Assembly: GCF_012396125.1 (NCBI RefSeq)
Contig: NZ_JAAXOX010000005.1
Coordinates: 62,001-126,000 of the forward strand
DNA length: 64,000 nt
Direction of reading: 5' to 3'
Origin: Cellulomonas denverensis
Lineage (GTDB): Bacteria; Actinomycetota; Actinomycetes; Actinomycetales; Cellulomonadaceae
A model generated the notes under the pieces. It did not search any database. It saw only the letters and a program-made list of their open reading frames with translations, and was not told the origin of the DNA. A program made the translations under genes and the position numbers. Positions 45,262 to 53,831 of the stretch are shown in pieces. The stretch's first letter is position 1, and every line of letters begins with the position of its first letter.

Positions 45262-45744
45262 GTGAGTGAAGCCACCGTGGACATCCTGCTGCGCCGCCTG
45301 GACGAGGAGGTGCCGCTGCCCGCGTATGCCAAGCCGGGGGACGCGGGCGCCGACCTGGTCACCCGGGTCGACCTGATCCTGGAGCCGGGGGAGCGGGCGA
45401 CGGTGCCGACCGGGATCGCGATCGCGCTGCCCGAGGGCTACGCCGCCTTCGTGCACCCGCGCTCGGGGATGGCGGCCAAGCACGGCCTGACCATCGTCAA
45501 CGCGCCCGGCACGGTGGACGCCGGGTACCGGGGCGAGATCCAGGTGACGCTGCTCAACACCGACCCGCGAACCTCGATCGTGCTGCACCGCGGCGACCGG
45601 ATCGCCCAGCTGGTGATCCAGAAGGTCGAGCTGGCGGCGTTCCGTGAGGTGGACGAGCTGCCGGAGTCGGTCCGCGGCACCGGTGGCTTCGGGTCCTCGG
45701 GGGGTCACCGGGCGACCGAGCAGGCCACCCCGGTGGCGGACTAG
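45262..45744 (+). CDS. dut: Deoxyuridine 5'-triphosphate nucleotidohydrolase
   Basis: Cleaves dUTP to dUMP and pyrophosphate, keeping uracil out of DNA. The 160-residue trimeric dUTPase shows all five motifs: [41 protein letters not shown] and the C-terminal GTGGFGSSG that closes the active site. GTG 45262 lies 8 nt after TAGGGT, so leaderless. Same order as Rv2697c. DUF3710 follows after 100 bp. Confidence 0.97.
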   Translation: MSEATVDILLRRLDEEVPLPAYAKPGDAGADLVTRVDLILEPGERATVPTGIAIALPEGYAAFVHPRSGMAAKHGLTIVNAPGTVDAGYRGEIQVTLLNTDPRTSIVLHRGDRIAQLVIQKVELAAFREVDELPESVRGTGGFGSSGGHRATEQATPVAD

Positions 45745-45844
45745 GCCGGGCGATCCCACCGGACTACTGTGGGCCGTGACCGTGCCGTGATCTACGGCCG
45801 GTCGAGACAGAGGGCGGGCGACCGCCGGGGAAAGGTACGCACAG

Positions 45845-46621
45845 GTGGCGCTATTCCGGCGCGGGGCGAAGGATCGCACCGCCGAGCAGGAGTCCGAGCC
45901 GACCGAGGTGGCCGAGGTGACCGAGGAGGTCACCGACGAGCCCCAGGCCGACGACGAGGCAGTCGTCCCGGACCGCACCGACGGCCCGTGGGATGTGGCG
46001 GAGGACGTGCCGGCCGGTCCGCGGATCGACCTGGGCGCGCTGCGGCTGCCCGGCATCCCGGGGATGGCCCTGCGGATGGAGATCGACAAGAAGTCCGGCA
46101 CGGTCACCGGCGTGGCCGTGACCCTGGGCGAGTCGACCCTGCAGATGCAGGCCTTCGCCGCCCCGCGCAGCGAGGGGATCTGGGACGAGATCCGCGAGGA
46201 GATCGCCGCCTCGGTCACCAAGCAGGGCGGTTCGGTCGATGATCTGCCCGGCCCGTTCGGCCGCGAGCTGCTCGCCCGGCTGCCGGTGCGCACCCCCGAG
46301 GGCCGTACCGGTCACCGCCCGGCCCGGTTCGTCGGGGTGGACGGCCCGCGCTGGTTCCTGCGCGGAGTGATCACCGGCCGCGCCGCCGTGGACCCCGAGG
46401 CCGCCACCGCGATCGAGGACCTGTACCGCCGCACCGTGGTGGTGCGCGACGGCCAGGCCCGGCCGCCCCGCGACCTGCTGGCGCTCACGCTGCCGAACCA
46501 GGCCGACGGGGTGAAGCCGGGCGCCCCGGCGCCGAACACCGCCGCCGGCCAGCCGACCAGCGAGGACGAGCCGACGTTCGACCCGCTGACCCGCGGCCCG
46601 GAGATCACGGAGATCCGCTGA
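45845..46621 (+). CDS. DUF3710 family protein
   Basis: A 258-residue actinobacterial protein of unknown function (counterpart of Rv2696c). An acidic N-terminal stretch (10-55) precedes the conserved domain (about 60-235): RIDLGALRLPGIPGMALRME, LQMQAFAAPRSEGIWDEIREEI, and GVDGPRWFLRGVI. GTG 45845 opens the frame; a GGGGAAAGG lies about 9 nt upstream. It overlaps the OB-fold gene by 1 bp (TGATG). Confidence 0.9.
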   Translation: MALFRRGAKDRTAEQESEPTEVAEVTEEVTDEPQADDEAVVPDRTDGPWDVAEDVPAGPRIDLGALRLPGIPGMALRMEIDKKSGTVTGVAVTLGESTLQMQAFAAPRSEGIWDEIREEIAASVTKQGGSVDDLPGPFGRELLARLPVRTPEGRTGHRPARFVGVDGPRWFLRGVITGRAAVDPEAATAIEDLYRRTVVVRDGQARPPRDLLALTLPNQADGVKPGAPAPNTAAGQPTSEDEPTFDPLTRGPEITEIR

Positions 46622-46989
46622 TGACACTGCGGGACACCTTGCGCAAGGCGGTCGCCTCGCAGGACGAGATCGAGGCCGACGAGGAACGCGCCGACGCGGT
46701 GCGCACCAGCGGCTGCACCCCGGTGGGCACCGCCCCGGAACGCACCCGGGTCAAGCTCGCCGGCGTGCTGCGCTCGGTGGTGCTGCGCCCCCGGGAGGGC
46801 GTGCCCGCGCTGGAGGCCGAGCTCTACGACGGCTCCGGCACGGTGGAACTGGTCTGGCTCGGCCGCCGGGAGATCGCCGGGGTCGAGCCCGGTCGCCGGC
46901 TGAAGGTCGAGGGCATGGTCTGCACCCGGGAGGGCCGGCGGTCGATGTTCAACCCGCGGTACGAGCTGCGACCCCGGCCGGGCGAGTGA
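46621..46989 (+). CDS. OB-fold nucleic-acid-binding protein
   Basis: A 122-residue protein with an OB-fold (about 40-118) of five strands: KLAGVLRSVVLRP, ALEAELYDGSGTVELVWLG, RLKVEGMVCTREGR and RYELRP. This is the anticodon-binding/RecG-like tRNA_anti fold; counterpart of Rv2694c. The partner nucleic acid is unknown. It overlaps the gene on each side (TGATG before, GTGA after), so DUF3710, this gene and DUF3159 are translationally linked. Confidence 0.9.
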   Translation: MTLRDTLRKAVASQDEIEADEERADAVRTSGCTPVGTAPERTRVKLAGVLRSVVLRPREGVPALEAELYDGSGTVELVWLGRREIAGVEPGRRLKVEGMVCTREGRRSMFNPRYELRPRPGE

Positions 46990-47684
46990 GCGAGGCGGGC
47001 GCGGGCGGCATCCGGTCGATCTCCGGGGAGACGTTCTCCCTGCAGGAGGCGGTCGGCGGTTGGCGGGGCGCGATCGAGTCCGTGCTGCCCGGGCTGCTGT
47101 TCGTGGTGGTCTTCGTCGCCGCCGGGCAACGGCTCACCCCGGCGCTGATCGCCGCAGGGGCCAGTGCGCTGATCGCGGTGCTGCTGCGGTTGATCCAGCG
47201 CAGCCCGCTCACCCAGGCGTTCTCCGGCGTGCTCGGGGTCGGGATCGGGGTGTTCTGGGCCTGGCGCACCGGCGAGGCCAGCGACTACTTCGCCTGGGGC
47301 CTGCTGGTGAACGCCGGCTACCTGGCCGCATTCGTGGTGTCGATCCTGGTGGGCTGGCCGCTGGTCGGGCTGGTGCTCGGCCTGTTCCGCCCGGAGGGCC
47401 CGCTGAGCGAGGGCGGGTCCTGGGCCGGTGCGGTCGCCTGGCGCCGGGACCGGGTGCTGCGCCGCCGGTTCGCCGTGGTGAGCTGGGTGTGGGCCGGGAT
47501 GTTCGCGCTGCGGCTGATCGTGCAGGGCCCGCTCTACCTGGCGGACAGCGTCGGCTGGCTGGGCACCGCGAAGCTGGTGATGGGCCTGCCGCTGACCGCG
47601 CTGGTGCTCTGGCTCAGTTGGATCCTGGTGCGCGGGACGACAGCAGCGCGGCCAGCTCCTGCTCCGACCCGTCAGGACCCGTGA
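46986..47684 (+). CDS. DUF3159 membrane protein
   Basis: A 232-residue membrane protein with about five to six helices (VLPGLLFVVVFVAA, ALIAAGASALIAVLLRL, GVLGVGIGVFWAW, YLAAFVVSILVGWPLVGLVLG, VVSWVWAGMFALRLIVQG, LPLTALVLWLSWILV). Function unknown; counterpart of Rv2693c. GTG 46986 overlaps the OB-fold gene. Its last 71 bp overlap the 3' end of the convergent TrkA gene. Confidence 0.9.
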   Translation: MSEAGAGGIRSISGETFSLQEAVGGWRGAIESVLPGLLFVVVFVAAGQRLTPALIAAGASALIAVLLRLIQRSPLTQAFSGVLGVGIGVFWAWRTGEASDYFAWGLLVNAGYLAAFVVSILVGWPLVGLVLGLFRPEGPLSEGGSWAGAVAWRRDRVLRRRFAVVSWVWAGMFALRLIVQGPLYLADSVGWLGTAKLVMGLPLTALVLWLSWILVRGTTAARPAPAPTRQDP

Positions 47685-48291
47685 CGAACAACAGCTCGTC
47701 CCGCCCCTCCAGGGTGTCGTCGGCGCTGGGCGTGAACGGCCGCGCGTCCCGGACGATGCAGGACAGCACGGTGTCCGCCGGCCAGTCGATCTGACCCACC
47801 AGGGAACCGGCCAGCGGGGAGTCCTCCGGCAGGGTCAGCTCCAGGATGTCCGCGCCGGACTGGTGGAAGGTGAAGATCCGCACCAGATCGCCGACCGAGA
47901 CGGCCTCCTCGATCATCGCGGTCATGATCCGCGGGGTGGACACCGCGACGTCGACCCCCCAGGCCTCGTCGAACATCCACTCGTTCTTCGGATTGTTCAC
48001 CCGGGCGACCGTGCGCGGTACGCCGTACTCGGTCTTGGCCAGCAGGGAGATCACCAGGTTGGCCTTGTCGTCGCCGGTGGCGGCCACCACCACGTCGCAC
48101 TCGTCCACCCGCGCCTCGGTCAGGGTCGGCAGCTCACAGGCGTCCGCCAGGATCCAGTCGGCGTCGGCGACCTGGGCCACCCGCATCGCGGCGGGCTGCC
48201 GGTCGATCAGCGTCACCTCGTTGTCGCCGGCCAGCAGTTCCTTGGCGATCGAGCGGCCCACCGAGCCGGCTCCCGCGATCACGACCCTCAT
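47614..48291 (-). CDS. trkA: TrkA-type K+ regulatory protein (second of pair)
   Basis: A 225-residue RCK protein: an N-terminal Rossmann NAD(H)-binding RCK_N domain (MRVVIAGAGSVGRSIAKEL, with the GxGxxG loop) and an RCK_C domain from about 135. Such proteins gate K+ transporters in response to nucleotides. It overlaps the first TrkA gene by ATGA. Its 3' end overlaps DUF3159 in antisense by 71 bp. No TrkH/KtrB channel gene is in the window. Counterpart of ceoC/trkA (Rv2692). Confidence 0.92.
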   Translation of the reverse strand: MRVVIAGAGSVGRSIAKELLAGDNEVTLIDRQPAAMRVAQVADADWILADACELPTLTEARVDECDVVVAATGDDKANLVISLLAKTEYGVPRTVARVNNPKNEWMFDEAWGVDVAVSTPRIMTAMIEEAVSVGDLVRIFTFHQSGADILELTLPEDSPLAGSLVGQIDWPADTVLSCIVRDARPFTPSADDTLEGRDELLFVTGPDGSEQELAALLSSRAPGSN

Positions 48292-48953
48292 GCGGTCACC
48301 TCCGGCGCCGCGGTGATCGCGCGCTCGACGGCGGCCTGGTCGTCGGTCCGCATCAGCAGATGCACGATGTCGTTCTCCTGGAGCACGGTCTGGGCGTCCG
48401 GCAGCAGGCCGTCGCCGTAGCGGGTCAGGTAGGCCACCCGGGCGCCGGTGGCGTCCTCCAGCGCGCGCAGCGGCTTGCCCCGCCAGCCCGGGTGCACGTC
48501 GACCTCGGCCAGCAGGATCCGCCCGGAGGCGTCGCTGAACTGGCTGGTGGCACCCATCGGCAGCAGGCGGCGCAGCACCTGGTCGGCGGTCCAGCGCACG
48601 GTGGCCACGGTCGGGATGCCGAGCCGCTGGTAGATCTCCGCGCGGTGCGGGTCGTAGATCCGGGCGACCACGTTGTCCACCCCGAACGTCTCCCGGGCCA
48701 CCCGGGCCGCGAGGATGTTGGAGTTGTCGCCGTCCGCGACCGCGGCGAAGCCGAAGGCGTCGTCGATCCCGGCCTGGCGCAGCACGTCCCGGTCGAAGCC
48801 GAGCCCGGTGACCTTGGAGCCGCCGAACCCGGCGTCCAGGCGGCGGAACGAGTCCGGGTTCTGGTCGATCACCGCGACGGAGTGCCCGTGGCTCTCCAGC
48901 GACTGCGCGAGGGTGGCGCCGGCGCGGCCACAGCCCATGATGACGAAGTGCAC
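48288..48953 (-). CDS. trkA: TrkA-type K+ regulatory protein (first of pair)
   Basis: A 221-residue RCK protein starting MHFVIMGCGRAGATLAQSLESHGHSVAVIDQNP, a clear Rossmann NAD-binding fold, with RCK_C from about 140. Counterpart of ceoB (Rv2691). GTG 48953 follows TATAGC by 10 nt, nearly leaderless. It is co-translated with the second TrkA gene (ATGA overlap). The KimA-like transporter 5 kb away is a possible partner. Confidence 0.92.
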   Translation of the reverse strand: MHFVIMGCGRAGATLAQSLESHGHSVAVIDQNPDSFRRLDAGFGGSKVTGLGFDRDVLRQAGIDDAFGFAAVADGDNSNILAARVARETFGVDNVVARIYDPHRAEIYQRLGIPTVATVRWTADQVLRRLLPMGATSQFSDASGRILLAEVDVHPGWRGKPLRALEDATGARVAYLTRYGDGLLPDAQTVLQENDIVHLLMRTDDQAAVERAITAAPEVTA

Positions 48954-48999
48954 GAGGCTGCACGCTATACCCATGCGGGCGGCCGCGGGCGCCGGGCGA

Positions 49000-50892
49000 T
49001 CACTGCCGGGACAGCCGGCGCAGCTGCCACACCGTGCCACCCGCGGTGGCCGCCACGGCGAGCACCGCCGCGGCCCCCAGCGCCATGGCCATCGTGCCGA
49101 CGGCGACCCGTGGCGCCTCGGCCCAGGAGAGCAGCACGTCCAGCCGCCAGGTGACCCAGGCGACGTCGGCGACCGCCAGCAGCGCGGCCACCACCAGCAC
49201 CAGCACGGTCTCGACCACGGCCGAGCCGACGATTTGCCGGTCGGTCGCGCCGGAGCGGATCAGCCCGCCGAACTCACGGCGGCGGTCCGCGGCGCCGGAC
49301 AGCCCGCCGAGCACGATCGAGCACGCCGCCATCGCGATGCCGCCCCCGAGGATGGCGATCACCGCATTGCGGCTCTGCCGGTCGGCGGCCGCGGCCTGCC
49401 GTTCGGCCAGTGCGGTGCCGGTGAGCACCTCCGCCGGGGCGGTCGCGGCGGCCAGCCGGTCGCGCACGGCGTCGCCGTCCGCCGTCCCGGTCAGGGTGAT
49501 CACGGAGGCGGTGTCCACCTGGGTGGCCCAGGCGCCGACCAGGTCCGGGTCGATCAGGAGCTCGGCGGGCAGCACAGGGTCCGCGTCGACCACGGAGGTC
49601 ACGGTCAGCACCACCGGGGTGTCCTGCGGCGTGACGACGGCCAGGGTGGCGCCCAGCGGCAGCACGCCCGGGTCGGTGGAGGCGACCGGGTACGCGGCCG
49701 CGTCGCCGTCCCCGGCGCGCTGGGTGGTGGTGACCAGATCCTGATCGGCCGCGGCGGCGACGTCGATGGCGCCGAGGTACCAGGTCTCCTCCTCCGGCGC
49801 GTCGTCCGGGTCGGTCTGGTCCAGGACGGCGGTGACCGCCAGGACGGACAGTTCGGTGACCGCGGCGATCCCCTCGCCGGCCGCGATGTCGGCCGGCAGC
49901 GGTGCGCCGGCGCTGAGCACCACCAGGTCGGCACGGCTGTCGGTGCCGGGGGTGCCGTTCGCGGTGCCGACGATGGTGAGCAGACCGCCGGACAGCGCGG
50001 TGATCAACAGCACCGGCAGGGCCAGGGCCGCGGTGCGGCGCACGGCGTACCGGGTGTGTTCGACCGCGAGCAGCCCCGGCCCCGGCCACCAGCGGGCCAG
50101 CGGTGCGCCGAGCAGCCGGGTGACGGTGGGCACCAGCACCGGCGCCAGGCAGGCCAGGGTGGTCACCGAGACCAGGCTGGTCAGCAGGCTGAAGCCGAAG
50201 ACGTCATCGGTGGAGGTGACCCGGACCGTGGACAGCGCCGCCAGCCCGCCGGCGCCGAGGACGGCGACCACCCAGCGGGTGGCGGTCATCGCGCGCCGGG
50301 CCGGGACCACGTCGGTCACGGCGACCAGCGGATCGGTCCGGCCGGCGCGGCGGGCGGCGGGGCGGGCACCGAAGAACGTGATCACCAGCCCGAGGCCCAG
50401 CACCACCGCCGGACTCCACGGCAGCGGGGTCACGTCCAGCCCGGCGGGCGCGAACTCGGTCCGGACCAGCAGCGCGTTGATCACGGCACCGGCCGGCCAA
50501 CCCAGCAGGCAGCCGGCCAGCGAACCGAGCAGGCCGATCCCCATCACCTCGGTGACGATGCTGCGGGACACCTGGCGGCCGGTGGCCCCGGTCAGCCGCA
50601 GCCGGGCGATCTCCGGCAACCGGGCGTCGATGGTGAACGCGGTCATCGAGGACACCAGGGACGTCGCGGTGAACAGCGTCAGGGCCAGGGTCCAGCCCAG
50701 CACGGACATCGCGCCCTCGCTCAGCATGTCGTCCGCCGGGACCGGGACGCCCGGCAGGTACCGGTCGGTGCCGGCGGCGATCAGCACCGTGAACGAGCCC
50801 GCCATCAGCGCGGTGGCCACCGCGATCAGGACGGCGAGCACCAGGTTCGCCCGGGCGTGTGCCCGGAACAGCGGCCGGCCCAGTCCGGTCAC
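49000..50892 (-). CDS. ABC transporter permease (FtsX-like)
   Basis: A 630-residue exporter-type permease with two FtsX-like units of about four helices each and a long extracytoplasmic loop region (about 330-540) between them. Its first helix is ARANLVLAVLIAVATALMAG; TFFGARPAARRAGRTDPLVAV is a typical cytosolic coupling segment. It overlaps the ATPase gene by GTGA. Together they form an exporter of the MacB/antimicrobial-peptide type; the substrate is unknown. Confidence 0.88.
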   Translation of the reverse strand: MTGLGRPLFRAHARANLVLAVLIAVATALMAGSFTVLIAAGTDRYLPGVPVPADDMLSEGAMSVLGWTLALTLFTATSLVSSMTAFTIDARLPEIARLRLTGATGRQVSRSIVTEVMGIGLLGSLAGCLLGWPAGAVINALLVRTEFAPAGLDVTPLPWSPAVVLGLGLVITFFGARPAARRAGRTDPLVAVTDVVPARRAMTATRWVVAVLGAGGLAALSTVRVTSTDDVFGFSLLTSLVSVTTLACLAPVLVPTVTRLLGAPLARWWPGPGLLAVEHTRYAVRRTAALALPVLLITALSGGLLTIVGTANGTPGTDSRADLVVLSAGAPLPADIAAGEGIAAVTELSVLAVTAVLDQTDPDDAPEEETWYLGAIDVAAAADQDLVTTTQRAGDGDAAAYPVASTDPGVLPLGATLAVVTPQDTPVVLTVTSVVDADPVLPAELLIDPDLVGAWATQVDTASVITLTGTADGDAVRDRLAAATAPAEVLTGTALAERQAAAADRQSRNAVIAILGGGIAMAACSIVLGGLSGAADRRREFGGLIRSGATDRQIVGSAVVETVLVLVVAALLAVADVAWVTWRLDVLLSWAEAPRVAVGTMAMALGAAAVLAVAATAGGTVWQLRRLSRQ

Positions 50893-51653
50893 GCGGCGGC
50901 CCTCGTCTCCAGGTCGGTGAGCACCGCGGACACTGCGCCGGGGTCCATCGGCCCGGCGTCGGCGGTGACCTGGCCGTCGTGCAGGAAGACCACCCGGTCC
51001 GCCCGGGCGGCCACCGTCGGGTCGTGGGTGACCATCACCAGGCAGGTCCCGGCCGCGACCAGCTCGCCGAACAGGTCCAGCGCACGGGCGGAGGCCCGGG
51101 AGTCCAGGGCGCCGGTGGGCTCGTCGGCGAACACCACCTCGGGCCGGCCGACCAATGCCCGGGCGATCGCCACCCGCTGCTGCTGGCCGCCGGACAGCTG
51201 GTCCGGGCGGTGCCCGGCACGATCGGCCAGGCCGACCTTGGCCAGTGCGTCCCGGGCCACGCCGCGCGGGGGCCGCACCCCGGCCAGTCGCAACGGCAGT
51301 TCCACGTTGTGCGCGGCATCCAGGGACGGCACCAGGTTGAAGGACTGGAAGACGAAGCCGACGTGCCGGCGGCGCAGCACGGTCAGCTCGCTCTGCCGCA
51401 GCTCCGCCAGGTCGTGGCCGACCAGCCGGACCCGGCCGGTGTCCGGGCGCAACAGCCCGGCCGCGGTCAGGAGCAGGGTGGACTTGCCCGAGCCGGAGGC
51501 ACCCATCACCGCGGTCCACCGGCCGGGTGCGAAGGCCAGGGACACCTCGCGCAGCGCGGGCACCGCCTCACCACCGAGGTGGTACGACTTGGACACGGAC
51601 TCGACGACGCACGGCACGGACGGGTCGGCACCGGCAGGGGTTCGCTTGCTCAC
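50889..51653 (-). CDS. ABC transporter ATP-binding protein
   Basis: A 254-residue LolD/MacB-type ATPase: Walker A GASGSGKST, Q-loop FQSFNLVPSL, signature LSGGQQQR, Walker B VFADEPTGALD, and the switch His in MVTHD. It powers the permease encoded just downstream (GTGA overlap). GTG 51653 is divergent from the histidine kinase gene; a palindrome at 51711-51726 lies between them. Confidence 0.95.
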   Translation of the reverse strand: MSKRTPAGADPSVPCVVESVSKSYHLGGEAVPALREVSLAFAPGRWTAVMGASGSGKSTLLLTAAGLLRPDTGRVRLVGHDLAELRQSELTVLRRRHVGFVFQSFNLVPSLDAAHNVELPLRLAGVRPPRGVARDALAKVGLADRAGHRPDQLSGGQQQRVAIARALVGRPEVVFADEPTGALDSRASARALDLFGELVAAGTCLVMVTHDPTVAARADRVVFLHDGQVTADAGPMDPGAVSAVLTDLETRAAA

Positions 51654-51710
51654 GGCAGCCAGCCTTCCCGGCCGGGACGGCGTTGTCGGTGGGGTTGGCC
51701 ACCCGGTGGG

Positions 51711-51726
51711 GTAGACCCAGGTCTAC
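51711..51726. promoter_or_regulatory. Palindromic operator candidate (GTAGACC-CA-GGTCTAC)
   Basis: A 7-2-7 inverted repeat in the divergent region between the exporter genes and the two-component system. It fits a dimeric NarL/LuxR-type response regulator binding site. Regulator inferred from context. Confidence 0.55.
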
Positions 51727-51777
51727 TTCTCACCGCACTCCGGTCACCGAGGGCCGCGGCGGTGGCAGGGTGTGGCC

Positions 51778-53124
51778 ATGGACGACGGACTCGGGGCGGC
51801 GCTGCGCGGTGGTCCCCGCGACTACCTGCGCTCGTCCTGGCCGTGGCGGGCCTGGGGCTGGTGCGCGCAGGCCGGGGTCGCCGGCGGCATCGTCTACGGG
51901 CTGGGCGCCGCGGTGGTGGTGCCGGTCGCCTCCGGGACCTGGCGGCTGACCACCATCGGCGGGGTGCTGCTGGAGGCGCTGATGCTCCTGCTGTTCACCG
52001 TCACCGCGATGCTGATCGGCGCCTGGCAGCGGCAACTGGCCCGGGTGGGACGGTCGACGGTGCTCAGCCGCTACCCCCTGCCGCCCGGCCCGGCCGCCGC
52101 GACCGGGCGGCGGCTGAGCCGTGCCCTGCGCGCCCCGTTCCGGCGCGGCGCACTGGTGCGTGACCTGATCTATGCGGTCGCCTTCCTGCCGCTGGCCGCC
52201 GCCGCCGCCCTGGCCGCGCTGATCCCGCCGTTCTCGGTGCTGGCCGGGCTGGCCGGGATCGGGCAACTGCTCGCCTCCGGGCGGATCGAGAGCGGGCCCG
52301 ACCTCGCGGACGTGGCGGGCGTCGCCGGAGCGGCGGTGGTCACGCTCGGCGCGCCCTGGATCTGGGGCTGGCTGGCGCTCGCGGGCTACCGGCTGGCCGA
52401 GGGCGTGATGGGCGTGGGGGCGACCCGGGCCGCCGAGCGGGAACAGGCCTGGCGGGCCTCGCGCCGGCGGCTGTCCAGCGCGTTCGAGGCCGAGCGGCGC
52501 CGGATCGAGCGGGACCTGCACGACGGGCCGCAGCAGCGGATCCTGGCCCAGATGCTCACCCTGGGCCTGGCCGCCGACGAGCTGCGCGCCCTGGGCGAGC
52601 CCGCCGCCGGTGCCCTGGACCTGGTGGAACGGGCCCGGCGGGAGAACGGCGCCGTGCTGGCCGAGCTGCGGGACCTGGTCCGGGCGATCCACCCGCAGGT
52701 GCTCACCGATCGGGGCCTGGCCGCCGCGCTGGCCGAGGTGCTGTCCCGGTTCCCGCTGCGGGTCGAATCGCGGCTGGAGTACCCGCAGCAGAACCGGCCG
52801 GACCCACTGGTGGAGTCCACCGCGTACTTCGTGGTGCTGGAGGCGCTGTCCAACGCGGTCAAACACGCCCGGTGCCGGTCGGTGGAACTGGATGTGCGAC
52901 TGACCGATGACGTGCTGCACCTGCTGGTGGTCGACGACGGGATCGGTGGGGCCACGGTGCGACCGGAGGGCGGGCTGGCCGGGCTGGCCGACCGGGTGGC
53001 CGCGGTGGCCGGACGGTTGCGGATCGACTCACCGCCCGGCGGCCCAACCGTGCTGCGGGCGGACATCCCGTGCCAGCCCCGGCTGATCCCGCCGGGACGA
53101 CAACTGGAGGACATCGATGGCTGA
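51778..53124 (+). CDS. Sensor histidine kinase (HisKA_3 type)
   Basis: A 448-residue membrane sensor kinase of the NarX/DesK group. Five or so membrane helices (about 30-205) make the sensor part; HisKA_3 has the phosphorylated His248 in RIERDLHDGPQQR, and the GHKL ATPase domain has EALSNAVKHA, VVDDGIGG and GGLAGLADRV. ATG 51778 has GGCAGGG about 7 nt upstream; GTG 51772 is less likely. It overlaps the regulator gene by 8 bp. Confidence 0.92.
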   Translation: MDDGLGAALRGGPRDYLRSSWPWRAWGWCAQAGVAGGIVYGLGAAVVVPVASGTWRLTTIGGVLLEALMLLLFTVTAMLIGAWQRQLARVGRSTVLSRYPLPPGPAAATGRRLSRALRAPFRRGALVRDLIYAVAFLPLAAAAALAALIPPFSVLAGLAGIGQLLASGRIESGPDLADVAGVAGAAVVTLGAPWIWGWLALAGYRLAEGVMGVGATRAAEREQAWRASRRRLSSAFEAERRRIERDLHDGPQQRILAQMLTLGLAADELRALGEPAAGALDLVERARRENGAVLAELRDLVRAIHPQVLTDRGLAAALAEVLSRFPLRVESRLEYPQQNRPDPLVESTAYFVVLEALSNAVKHARCRSVELDVRLTDDVLHLLVVDDGIGGATVRPEGGLAGLADRVAAVAGRLRIDSPPGGPTVLRADIPCQPRLIPPGRQLEDIDG

Positions 53125-53782
53125 CCGCCTGCGGATCGTGCTCGCGGAGGACGCCGCACTGATCGGCGAGGGACTGGTGGCGGTGCTGGACCGGGCCGGG
53201 CACCGGGTGACCAGCTGGGTGCGGGACGCCACGTCGATCCCGGCGGCGGTCGACCGTGACGACCCGGACCTGCTGCTGACCGACGTGCGGATGCCGCCGG
53301 GCAACGCCACCGACGGGCTGGAGGCCGCCCTGGCCCTGCGCGCGCGCCGGCCGGGCTTCCCGGTGCTGGTGCTCTCGCAGTACATCGCCCGCGAGTACGC
53401 CCGCGAACTGCTCGCAGACGGCGGCGGGGCGGTCGGATACCTGCTCAAGGAGCGGATCAGTGCGATGGCGGAGTTCCGGTCCGCGTTGACCACGGTGGCC
53501 TCCGGCGGGACCTGCATCGACCCGGAGGTGGTCGCCACCATGCTGCGTGCCCGGCGCTCCGGCCCGCTGGACCGGTTGACCGAGCGGGAGCGCGAGGTGC
53601 TGGCCCGGATGGCGGAGGGCCGGTCGAACGCGGAGATCGCGGCGGCGATGTTCGTGTCGGAGGCGGCGGTGGTCAAACACGTCGGCTCGTTGCTGAACAA
53701 GCTCGGCCTGCCCGCCGACGCGCCCGGCAACCGGCGGGTGCGGGCGGTGCTGGCCTGGTTGGACGCCGCCCAGAGCCCCTGA
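53117..53782 (+). CDS. LuxR-family response regulator
   Basis: A 221-residue NarL/LuxR-type regulator. The receiver has Asp56 (LLLTDVRMP), the conserved Ser/Thr in LVLSQY and Lys in YLLKERI; the C-terminal LuxR helix-turn-helix runs about 150-215 (LTEREREVLARMAEGRSNAEIAAAMFVSEAAVVKHV). It probably controls the divergent ABC exporter and its own operon. It overlaps the kinase gene by 8 bp. Confidence 0.95.
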   Translation: MADRLRIVLAEDAALIGEGLVAVLDRAGHRVTSWVRDATSIPAAVDRDDPDLLLTDVRMPPGNATDGLEAALALRARRPGFPVLVLSQYIAREYARELLADGGGAVGYLLKERISAMAEFRSALTTVASGGTCIDPEVVATMLRARRSGPLDRLTEREREVLARMAEGRSNAEIAAAMFVSEAAVVKHVGSLLNKLGLPADAPGNRRVRAVLAWLDAAQSP

Positions 53783-53831
53783 CCGGACGTACCCACGCGG
53801 CGGTGCCGGATCGGGCCTAGCATGATCCCTC

